A stretch of DNA of 33,505 nucleotides. It comes from Oscillospiraceae bacterium (GTDB lineage Bacteria > Bacillota > Clostridia > Oscillospirales > Oscillospiraceae). Below, piece after piece: positions 26,455 to 33,505 of the stretch. The stretch lies in the NCBI GenBank assembly GCA_016292255.1, contig JAEEZZ010000003.1, positions 1-33,505 of the forward strand. The letters run 5' to 3'. A program made the translations under genes and the position numbers. Positions within the stretch are counted from its first letter, which is position 1. Each line of letters opens with the position of its first letter. The notes under the pieces are model-generated. The model was not told where the DNA came from. It saw only the letters and a program-made list of their open reading frames with translations, and searched no databases.

Positions 26455-27536
26455 GAATTCTTGCAAGCCTATGCGTCGCCGTGCTGCTGCTGGGTCTGGT
26501 TTCCCTTCGGGTGGACGCTTCAGAGCTGCAGGCTGCCCTGGAGGAGGAGATCGACCCGGAGCAGGGCCTGTCCACGGAGCTCGTGGATCAGATCGGCGGC
26601 TACGACGGCGCGGTTTCCGGCTTCGGAGCGCGCTGCCTCTCCCTGCTGGGCGCCACCCTGGGCAGGATCCGGGAGCTGGGGCTGACAGACGGCCTGCGTA
26701 CCCTGGGCTTGATCCTGGCTGCCGCCCTGTTTTGCGCCGTTCTGGAGGACAGCGGGCAGGGAAAGGCGGCGGTTCCCCTGGTGGGAGCTCTGACGATCAC
26801 AGCTGCCTGTGTCCGTCCCCTTGGCTCCATGATCGCCCTGGGGACGAAAACCATTCGGGAGATCCATACATATACAGGCCTGCTGATGCCGGGAATGACC
26901 GGCTTGATGGCGGCCTCCTGCAAGCTCTCCGCGTCGGCGGTGTCCGGCCTGGGGATGGTGCTGTTCGATCTGCTGCTGTCATTGGTCTCCGGCCTGCTGG
27001 TGCCGCTGCTGTATCTGTTTTTGGTTCTCGGCGTGGCGGAATCCGCCCTCGGGATCGAACAGCTCGGGAAGTTCTGCGATTTTGTCAAATGGCTTCTGGT
27101 CACTGCGGTCAAGCTTGTGATGTGGGGCTACTCTGCCGTTCTGAGTCTGACCGGCTTGATCTCCGGCACCCTGGACGGGCAGAAGCTGCGCTCGGTGCGT
27201 ACCGCCATCTCCGGAATGGTTCCCGTGGTGGGCACGATCGTGTCGGAGGCCTCCGCCTCCCTGGTGGGCACAGCGTCCCTGCTTCGCACCGGGGTCGGGC
27301 TTTATGGGATGCTTGCGGTCTTCGGGATCTGCCTTGCCCCGTTTTTCCGGATCGCCCTGCAGTACCTGCTTCTTCGGCTGGGGACAGGCCTCTGTGGGCT
27401 GTTCGGCAAGGGGAGCCAAAGTCCTCTGCTCGAAAAGATCAGCCAGGCCATGGGCCTGATGCTTGCTCTGACAGGGATCGCCTGCCTGCTGTCGCTGATG
27501 ATCCTTGTACTCTGTATCCGGACGGTGAATCCATGA
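26451..27536 (+). CDS. spoIIIAE: Stage III sporulation protein AE
   Basis: 361 residues. A cleavable-looking signal peptide at 1-23 (MRILASLCVAVLLLGLVSLR, then VDA) is followed by a short outside segment and about eight helices, with IREIHTYTGLLMPGMTGLM and TVGTIVSEASASLVG-like blocks (here PVVGTIVSEASASLVGTAS). It is the largest integral channel component of the SpoIIIA complex. ATGA overlaps both neighbours. An equally long frame runs in parallel from 26438, but only its last part is real (spoIIIAF). Confidence 0.95.
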   Translation: MRILASLCVAVLLLGLVSLRVDASELQAALEEEIDPEQGLSTELVDQIGGYDGAVSGFGARCLSLLGATLGRIRELGLTDGLRTLGLILAAALFCAVLEDSGQGKAAVPLVGALTITAACVRPLGSMIALGTKTIREIHTYTGLLMPGMTGLMAASCKLSASAVSGLGMVLFDLLLSLVSGLLVPLLYLFLVLGVAESALGIEQLGKFCDFVKWLLVTAVKLVMWGYSAVLSLTGLISGTLDGQKLRSVRTAISGMVPVVGTIVSEASASLVGTASLLRTGVGLYGMLAVFGICLAPFFRIALQYLLLRLGTGLCGLFGKGSQSPLLEKISQAMGLMLALTGIACLLSLMILVLCIRTVNP

Positions 27537-28009
27537 CTGCTGTCAAAGCCTATTTTCTGCGCTTGATATTCTGCGGCTTCCTTGTGAGTCTGACCGGCGC
27601 GATCCTGCGGGGTAAGCGGTCGGCCAGGGCGCTGACCCTCTGCGGCGGGTGCCTTTTGATCCTGACAGCCGTTCGCCCCCTGCTTCGGGTGGATCTGAGC
27701 CGACTTCCGGATCTGGTGACGGGCTTGACCCACTCGGAGCGGATCGCGGCGGCCCAGGAGAAAAATAACGCGATCCTGCGGGGCCTGGTGGAGGAGCAGA
27801 CCGCCTCCTGGATCGAGGCGAAGGGGGAGGAGCAGGGTATGGCGCTCAAAGCTGTGGTGACCGCCAAGGAGGCCGAACCCGGTGTCTTTGTGCCGGATCA
27901 GGTCACCATCGAAGGAAGCTGGACGGCGGAGGGACAGTCGGCCCTGTCGGAGCTGATCGTACGGGAGCTGGAGATCCCGCCCGGGCGTCAGAGGTGGGTG
28001 GGAGGATGA
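27533..28009 (+). CDS. spoIIIAF: Stage III sporulation protein AF
   Basis: 158 residues from the ATG at 27533, which shares ATGA with the spoIIIAE stop. Two N-terminal helices (YFLRLIFCGFLVSLTGAIL and ALTLCGGCLLILTAVRPLL) are followed by a ring-forming soluble domain (about 60-158) containing TIEGSWTAEGQSALSELIVRE. The frame is open far upstream, but that part overlaps spoIIIAE out of frame and is not coding. The family forms a ring related to type III secretion ring folds. Confidence 0.92.
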   Translation: MTAVKAYFLRLIFCGFLVSLTGAILRGKRSARALTLCGGCLLILTAVRPLLRVDLSRLPDLVTGLTHSERIAAAQEKNNAILRGLVEEQTASWIEAKGEEQGMALKAVVTAKEAEPGVFVPDQVTIEGSWTAEGQSALSELIVRELEIPPGRQRWVGG

Positions 28010-28551
28010 AGATCGGAAGAAAATATCTGACAAAGCTGCCGTCCCTGCTGGAGCGCTACAAGTACCCAGCGCTGATTTTGCTGATCGGTTTCGTCCTGGT
28101 TCTCTGGCCGTCCGTCAAGGAGGATGCGGCGGAGCCGGAGCCTGTGGAGATCGTTTCCACGGAAAGCGTCCCCGAGGATGAGGACTACCGGGCGCGCATG
28201 GAGCGGGAGCTTGCGTCCCTGCTCAGCCAGGTGGATGGAGCAGGACGCGTCAAGGTGATGCTGACCTTGAAAACCGGCCCTGCGTCCGTCTTTCAGACGG
28301 ATCGTTCCGTTTCGTCAAGCCGGGACGGCGAGAAAGAAAGTCAGAGCACAGAGGAACGGACCGTCATGATCGGGCGGGGAAGCGCATACGATGAACCAGC
28401 CTTAGTGAGCAAGGCTTATCCGGTCTTTCAGGGGGCCCTGATCGTAGCGGAGGGCGGAGCGGATCCCAGCGTTCGCTATCAGCTGTCTGCCGCGGTGGCA
28501 GCCCTCCTGGGGCTGGGAGCCGATCAAATCACCGTTGTGAAAATGAAGTAA
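28006..28551 (+). CDS. spoIIIAG: Stage III sporulation protein AG
   Basis: 181 residues from the ATG at 28006 (ATGA overlap with spoIIIAF). One membrane helix at ~20-38 (YPALILLIGFVLVLWP), then the conserved RMERELASLLSQVDGAGRVKVMLTL block and a C-terminal YQLSAAVAALLGLGADQITVVKM. SpoIIIAG forms the large beta-rich ring in the space between the two membranes. The region at about 100-122 (SSSRDGEKESQSTEER) is the variable insertion of the family. Confidence 0.94.
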   Translation: MKIGRKYLTKLPSLLERYKYPALILLIGFVLVLWPSVKEDAAEPEPVEIVSTESVPEDEDYRARMERELASLLSQVDGAGRVKVMLTLKTGPASVFQTDRSVSSSRDGEKESQSTEERTVMIGRGSAYDEPALVSKAYPVFQGALIVAEGGADPSVRYQLSAAVAALLGLGADQITVVKMK

Positions 28552-28563
28552 AGGGGAATGAAC

Positions 28564-29130
28564 ATGAAATCCTGGAAACGCAATGCCCTTGTGGCTGCCA
28601 TTCTGGCTTTTGTCTGCGGGGGAATCTACCTCAACTGGCGTTATGAGGAACGCAGAGCGGTAGACTTAGTATCTACCCTGGACGCGGAAAAGATCCTGGA
28701 CGACGCGACCCTGGTCCTGGCGCCGGCGGAGGATCCGGCGGCGCAGGCCGCCGCGGAGGACACCGAGGCCGCCCGCCAGACCGCAGAGCAGGCCTTCGCA
28801 AAAATGCGTCTGAGCCGGCAGGAGAGCCGCGACAGCGCCGTCCACCTGCTGCAGGAGACCATCTCCTACGCCGGAGAGGACGAGGATGTGAGCGCCAGCA
28901 CCCTCCAGCTGGAGGGGATTGTGAAAATGGCGCTCTCCGAGGCCTCCATCGAGAGCCTGATCATCTCCAAGGGCTTCGCGGACTGCGTTGCCTACATGAC
29001 CGAGGAGGGCATCGACGTAGCGGTGGCTTCCCAGGGCCTTTCCGAGTCCGATGTGGCCGTCTTGACCGATGTGATCCTGGGACAGACGGACTATGAGCTC
29101 TCTCAGATCAGAATTATTGAGGTAAATTAG
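28564..29130 (+). CDS. spoIIIAH: Stage III sporulation protein AH
   Basis: 188 residues from the ATG at 28564, which has AAAGGGG 7 bases upstream; the ATG at 28558 would touch that site. One N-terminal helix (NALVAAILAFVCGGIYLNW) is followed by an Ala/Glu-rich linker and a YscJ/FliF-like ring domain (about 85-188) that binds SpoIIQ of the forespore in known systems. Last gene of the operon. I saw no clear terminator after it before the next promoter. Confidence 0.94.
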   Translation: MKSWKRNALVAAILAFVCGGIYLNWRYEERRAVDLVSTLDAEKILDDATLVLAPAEDPAAQAAAEDTEAARQTAEQAFAKMRLSRQESRDSAVHLLQETISYAGEDEDVSASTLQLEGIVKMALSEASIESLIISKGFADCVAYMTEEGIDVAVASQGLSESDVAVLTDVILGQTDYELSQIRIIEVN

Positions 29131-29140
29131 AAAAAACCGG

Positions 29141-29168
29141 TTGTAATTTTCGCAAGATGTGATACAAT
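29141..29168 (+). promoter_or_regulatory. Promoter of the asp23-nusB-xseA unit
   Basis: TTGTAA (29141-29146), 16-base spacer, TACAAT (29163-29168). It is weaker than the other promoters here but well placed, 42 bases upstream of the Asp23-like gene. Confidence 0.6.
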
Positions 29169-29210
29169 GGATAAAACTATCCCCTGGAAACACAGAAGGA
29201 GGAACGCAAT

Positions 29211-29543
29211 ATGTCTGAAAACAAGGATTACATGACTACGGAACTGGAGAACGGTACCGTCAATATCAACGAGGACGTGCTGCTGACGGTTGCTGCGGCA
29301 GCGGTCAAGGATGTTGACGGCGTCGTCACTGCCCGCAGCGACCGCAAGAGCATCCGTGTCACCCTCGGGGAGGATACCGTTGCGGTGGACTGCGGCCTGG
29401 TGGTAGTCTACGGCCACTCCGTGGTGGAGATCGCCAAGAACGTGCAGAATGCCGTGACCAATGCCATCGAGTCCATGACCGGCCTCAAGGTCAGCCGTGT
29501 GGACGTCAACGTCACCGGCATTTCCATGGGCAAGCAGGGATGA
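29211..29543 (+). CDS. Asp23/Gls24-family protein (YqhY-like)
   Basis: 110 residues. The family core is NGTVNINEDVLLTVAAAAVKDVDGV, then VDCGLVVVYGHSVVEIAKNVQNAV and a late VSRVDVNVTGI. YqhY-type proteins of this family sit near accBC and nusB in Firmicutes and have been tied to envelope and lipid homeostasis; their biochemical role is unclear. The ATG at 29211 follows AGAAGGAGGAACGCAAT. First gene of the unit that continues into nusB. Confidence 0.92.
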   Translation: MSENKDYMTTELENGTVNINEDVLLTVAAAAVKDVDGVVTARSDRKSIRVTLGEDTVAVDCGLVVVYGHSVVEIAKNVQNAVTNAIESMTGLKVSRVDVNVTGISMGKQG

Positions 29544-29557
29544 ACGGAGCGCCGCAC

Positions 29558-30010
29558 ATGACAAGATCCGCTGCCAGAGAGATCGCCGTCCATCTGATCT
29601 ACGCGGTGCAGTGCACCGACGAGGATCCGAAGACCGTGATCGAGACGCGCTTGGACGAGACCTATTACAAGCTGCTCTCCGAGGAAAACGAGGTCTACAT
29701 CGAGCTGCCCAAGCAGAAGCAGCGCGCCTACATCACCGCAGTTGTGCTGGGGGTCTGTGAGCACCGCGAGGAGCTGGAAGCCAATCTTGCGAAGTATTCC
29801 ATCGGCTGGAACGTGAGCCGCATCTCCCGTCTGGCCCGGGCTTGCATGGAGCTTGCCATGTACGAAGCCCTCTATGTGGACGACGTGCCTGTGAATGTGG
29901 CGATCAACGAAGCCGTCAAGCTTTCGCAGAAGTACGAGGAGCCGGAGACGGTGGCCTTTGTCAACGGCGTGCTGGGTGCCTTCTCCCGGGATCGGGGGCC
30001 GGAGGCATGA
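29558..30010 (+). CDS. nusB: Transcription antitermination factor NusB
   Basis: 150 residues from the ATG at 29558 (MTRSAAREIAVHLIYAV), which has GGAG 8 bases upstream and gives the usual N-terminus. The ATG at 29540, overlapping the asp23-like stop as ATGA, is an alternative that adds six residues. NusB binds boxA RNA with NusE (S10) for rRNA antitermination. C-terminal family blocks are ISRLARACMELAMYEALY, VPVNVAINEAVKLSQKY and VAFVNGVLGAF. The stop overlaps the next ATG. Confidence 0.95.
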   Translation: MTRSAAREIAVHLIYAVQCTDEDPKTVIETRLDETYYKLLSEENEVYIELPKQKQRAYITAVVLGVCEHREELEANLAKYSIGWNVSRISRLARACMELAMYEALYVDDVPVNVAINEAVKLSQKYEEPETVAFVNGVLGAFSRDRGPEA

Positions 30011-30972
30011 TCTGCCTGGGCTTTGATACCAGCAACTATACTACATCAGTGGCTGCCTTCGACGGCGCGGCGGGGGACAGTATTTCCCGCCTCCTGCCTG
30101 TGAAGGCGGGAGAATTGGGCCTTCGCCAATCGGAGGCCCTGTTTTCTCATGTCAAACGCCTGCCGGAGTTATCCGACAGGCTCTTTGCGTCTCTTGACGC
30201 GGCGCAGATCCGGGCCATAGGCGTCAGCACCCGGCCCAGAGCTGTGGAGGGCTCCTATATGCCCTGCTTCCTGGCAGGGGAGTCGCAGGCCAGGGTGCTT
30301 GCCTCCGCCCTGCATATTCCGCTGTATCCGTTTTCCCACCAGCAGGGGCATATTGCCGCCGTGCTGTGGTCTGCCGGCAGGCTCGACCTGCTTGGCTCCG
30401 AGTTCCTGGCCTGGCATCTCTCCGGGGGGACGACGGAGCTGCTGCACGTCCGCACTACGGCGGCGGGGGAGATCGACTGCCGGAAGTTGGGCGGTACCAC
30501 GGACATCTCCGCAGGCCAGCTGATCGATCGGACCGGCCAGATGCTCGGGCTTGATTTCCCGTCCGGAAAGGCCTTGGACGCCGCTGCTTCCCAATGCGGT
30601 CATTCTGAGCGAAGCGAAGAATCCGTATCCCCTTGTGCCGGAAGCCCGGAATGGTTCCGGGTCAAGGTCAACGGCTGTGAATTCTCCCTCTCCGGGGTGG
30701 AGAATCAGATCCACGCGTTTCTGGAGCGGGGAGGCTCCCAAGCGGAGACAGCGTATTTTGCCCTGCGCTCCGTGGCGGAGGCCGTAAAAAAGGCAACGAA
30801 AAACGCCCAAAAGGATCGGCAGCTTCCCGTGCTGTTTTCCGGCGGCGTGGCCTCCAATTCTCTGCTTCGCAGCATGATGCCGGAGGCCATCTTCGGTGCG
30901 CCCCAGTATTCCACCGACAACGCCATGGGCATTGCCGTCCTCACCTGGCTCAAATGGAATGGGGAGCATTAA
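30007..30972 (+). CDS. TsaD-like protein (Kae1/peptidase M22 family)
   Basis: 321 residues. ASKHA ATPase fold with GFDTSNYTTSVA at the start, HVKRLPELSDRLF, the metal-binding HQQGH (in FSHQQGHIAA), LSGGTTELL, LDFPSGKALDAAA and the late FSGGVASNSLLR and STDNAMGIAVL. True TsaD makes the t6A base of tRNAs with TsaB and TsaE, which are not here. Sequence drift (for example STRPRAVEGSYMP where TsaD has xTxGPGLxxxL) suggests this is the clostridial paralogue often placed beside nusB/xseA rather than the main TsaD. A 24-base dispersed-type repeat is inserted in frame (residues ~198-206, HSERSEE). ATGA overlap with nusB. Confidence 0.85.
   Translation: MICLGFDTSNYTTSVAAFDGAAGDSISRLLPVKAGELGLRQSEALFSHVKRLPELSDRLFASLDAAQIRAIGVSTRPRAVEGSYMPCFLAGESQARVLASALHIPLYPFSHQQGHIAAVLWSAGRLDLLGSEFLAWHLSGGTTELLHVRTTAAGEIDCRKLGGTTDISAGQLIDRTGQMLGLDFPSGKALDAAASQCGHSERSEESVSPCAGSPEWFRVKVNGCEFSLSGVENQIHAFLERGGSQAETAYFALRSVAEAVKKATKNAQKDRQLPVLFSGGVASNSLLRSMMPEAIFGAPQYSTDNAMGIAVLTWLKWNGEH
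30599..30623 (+). repeat. Dispersed-type repeat unit inside the TsaD-like gene
   Basis: CATTCTGAGCGAAGCGAAG (from 30601) followed by AATC. I recognise this as a short repeat common in genomes and metagenomes, usually between genes. It translates as HSERSEE(S) on this strand and as FFASLRMT on the other. Here it lies in frame within a coding sequence, in a loop between SGKALDAAA and FRVKVNGCEFSLSG. Other copies are not present in this window. Confidence 0.7.
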
Positions 30973-30975
30973 ACC

Positions 30976-32173
<1,198 letters not shown>

Positions 32174-32202
<29 letters not shown>

Positions 32203-32416
32203 AGCGAATATGACCCGGCTGGAGGAGATCGTCCACAGCCTGGAGGACGGATCCGTCCCGCTGGAGGAGGCCATGAAGCTCTTCCAGGAGGGAACGGCCC
32301 TGGTGGGAAGCTGCGGCAAGCTGCTGGACGAGGCGGAGCTGCAAATCGTCAAGCTGACCGCAGGGCCCGATGGGAGCATACAGGAGGTGCCCTTTGAAAA
32401 TGCAGAGCTTAACTGA
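32174..32416 (+). CDS. xseB: Exodeoxyribonuclease VII small subunit
   Basis: 80 residues. Family pattern SFEANMTRLEEIVHSLEDG, then VPLEEAMKLFQEGTALVGSC and LDEAELQIVKL. The ATG at 32174 follows AAGGAGGAAGCC and overlaps the end of xseA by 29 bases. Several XseB chains bind each XseA. Confidence 0.95.
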
Positions 32417-33272
32417 AGCGTGGCAGGCGTTCATCCAGCAATTCGACGCGTCGCTGCAGAAGGTCTACGCGGACCATGGAGAGCCCCAGGAACGCCTGTT
32501 TGAAGCAATGTCCTACAGCCTGAACGCCGGCGGGAAGCGCCTGCGGCCCTTTTTGGTGTATCAGTTCTGCAAGGCCTGCGGCGGCGACGCGGAAAAGGCT
32601 TTTCACGCGGCGCTGGCCGTGGAGATGGTGCACACCTACAGTTTGATCCACGACGATCTGCCGGCAATGGACAACGACGACTACCGCCGGGGCAAGCCCA
32701 CCAACCACAAGGTCTATGGGGAGGCAATGGCGATCCTGGCGGGGGACGGCCTGCTGACGGATGCGTTCTCCACGCTGACGCGAGCGCCCCTGCCGCCGGA
32801 TAGAATTGCATCCTGCGTGGAATGCCTGGCCGGGAATGCCGGCCCCTGGGGCATGGTAGGAGGCCAGGTACTGGATATCCTCTCAGAGGAGCGGGAGCTC
32901 ACCGAGCAGGAGGTTCGGGCCGTCCAGACTCGCAAAACCGGCTGCCTCATCAAGGCCGCCTGCTGTCTGGGCGTGATCTGCGGCGGCGGCTCCGCCGAAC
33001 AGCGCAGCGCTGCCGAGGCCTATGCCGACCACCTGGGTCTGGCCTTTCAAATCCGGGACGACGTGCTGGACGTGATCGGCGACGCGGAAAAGCTGGGAAA
33101 GGCCGTGGGCGTGGACGCGCAAAAAAACACGTTTGTCCGCTTATACGGGATCGACGCCTGCCAGGAACGAATAGAATCCGAAACGCAAGCGGCCTGCGCG
33201 GCCCTGCATTGCTTCAAAAACGCCGAGCTTTTGCGGGATTTGGCCCAATATCTGGCAAAACGTGATCATTAA
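32394..33272 (+). CDS. ispA: Short-chain polyprenyl diphosphate synthase (farnesyl diphosphate synthase)
   Basis: 292 residues if the TTG at 32394 is used (AGGAGG 6-7 bases upstream); the ATG at 32400 is two codons later but further from the site. The first Asp-rich motif is in YSLIHDDLPAMDNDDYRRGK and the second in FQIRDDVLDVIGDAEKLGK, with GGKRLRPFLVY and a mid TNHKVYGEAMAILAGDGLL. It joins isopentenyl diphosphate units to make farnesyl diphosphate for undecaprenyl and quinone lipids. The start lies inside xseB. In many Firmicutes dxs follows; here a promoter and probable RNA come next. Confidence 0.95.
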   Translation: MKMQSLTEAWQAFIQQFDASLQKVYADHGEPQERLFEAMSYSLNAGGKRLRPFLVYQFCKACGGDAEKAFHAALAVEMVHTYSLIHDDLPAMDNDDYRRGKPTNHKVYGEAMAILAGDGLLTDAFSTLTRAPLPPDRIASCVECLAGNAGPWGMVGGQVLDILSEERELTEQEVRAVQTRKTGCLIKAACCLGVICGGGSAEQRSAAEAYADHLGLAFQIRDDVLDVIGDAEKLGKAVGVDAQKNTFVRLYGIDACQERIESETQAACAALHCFKNAELLRDLAQYLAKRDH

Positions 33273-33329
33273 AATATTCACAAATTGCCATTATTGTGTA
33301 AATTCATTTTATTCTGTATATGTTTCCTC

Positions 33330-33358
33330 TTGTATAATTATTAAATCTATGCTATAAT
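33330..33358 (+). promoter_or_regulatory. Strong promoter of the terminal RNA
   Basis: TTGTAT (33330-33335), 17-base AT-rich spacer ending in TGC, TATAAT (33353-33358). The extended -10 is the same as at the tRNA-Ala, asnS and smc promoters. The sequence upstream from 33273 is AT-rich and non-coding. Confidence 0.82.
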
Positions 33359-33364
33359 ACCAAA

Positions 33365-33505
33365 GGTGGCGCTGTATCCTAGTCGGAACCGACGATTACC
33401 AGGAAGGGCCTAAAAATCCTTTGAAGGGCATATCGGTGAAGTCCCTGGTGCTTGCTTGTTTCGCCCAGATTCGGGTGGGTGCTGGGGGTTAAGGTTTCCG
33501 GGCGG
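33365..33505 (+). ncRNA. Probable structured noncoding RNA or long leader, cut by the window end
   Basis: Starts about seven bases after a strong -10. No open frame with a ribosome site is seen in the 141 bases available. Predicted pairing includes GTCGGAACCGAC (33382-33393, 4 bp with a tetraloop) and ACCAGG (33398-33403) with CCTGGT (33444-33449), enclosing a smaller AAGG/CCTT stem, then a GCCC/GGGT hairpin near 33460-33475. It does not show the signatures I know for tmRNA, signal recognition particle RNA, RNase P, T-box, TPP, c-di-AMP or cobalamin elements. A raiA-type or 6S-type RNA is possible but unproven. Confidence 0.55.

Noticed and set aside
26438-27532. Upstream part of a 523-residue plus-strand frame parallel to spoIIIAE
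   Set aside because: It overlaps spoIIIAE in another frame and reads as Arg/Gly/Pro-rich noise. Only the part from 27533 is real (spoIIIAF).

Overview
This window looks like chromosome from a GC-rich (roughly 60% G+C by eye), endospore-forming member of the Clostridia, probably Oscillospiraceae/Ruminococcaceae-like. The reasons are a complete spoIIIAA-AH sporulation operon, Firmicutes-type gene orders (rph-rdgB-yhbY-nadD/yqeK-rsfS-leuS, and asp23-nusB-xseA-xseB-ispA), AGGAGG-type ribosome binding sites, and vegetative promoters with near-invariant 17-bp spacers. Most of it is core housekeeping DNA. I see no insertion sequence, prophage, CRISPR array or defence island.

Layout. 1-171: the end of an upstream transcription unit, with a strong terminator. 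172-943 (minus): a two-gene unit, a TSCPD-domain protein and an OhrR-like MarR regulator, behind a promoter with an OhrR-box-like palindrome. 1051-1713 (plus): a water-type aquaporin, sharing a bidirectional terminator with convergent asnS (1787-3187, minus). 3291-4001 (minus): an orphan CofE-like (F420 gamma-glutamyl ligase family) protein. 4146-5784 (minus): divergent plsY overlapping an xdhC-family gene. 5994-6069 (minus): tRNA-Ala(CGC). 6260-6835 (plus): a histidine phosphatase, convergent with an M20 amidohydrolase (6952-8052, minus).

8242-20681 (plus) is a long tightly packed run: smc, ftsY, rph, rdgB, yhbY, a nadD-yqeK fusion, an unrecognised acidic tail-anchored protein, rsfS, leuS and a membrane diguanylate cyclase. 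Many stop and start codons overlap as ATGA or GTGA, which suggests translational coupling. It combines chromosome organisation, protein targeting, RNA maturation, NAD synthesis and ribosome silencing. Then come three short units with their own promoters: rpsU with a structured leader, an ECF-type S component, and secD-secF. 24479-29130 holds spoIIIAA-AH, the mother-cell part of the feeding-tube/secretion complex that links mother cell and forespore. 29211-33272 is asp23-like, nusB, a TsaD-like M22 protein, xseA, xseB and ispA.

The window ends in a very good promoter (33330-33358) driving a structured sequence with no evident open frame, cut off at the window edge. I read it as a noncoding RNA or long leader. 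I could not assign it to a family, and it is the best candidate here for something under-described. Other points worth checking are a dispersed-type repeat inserted in frame in the TsaD-like gene, a duplicated leucine-rich linear motif in the tail-anchored protein, the OhrR-TSCPD pair, and the orphan CofE-like and XdhC proteins.
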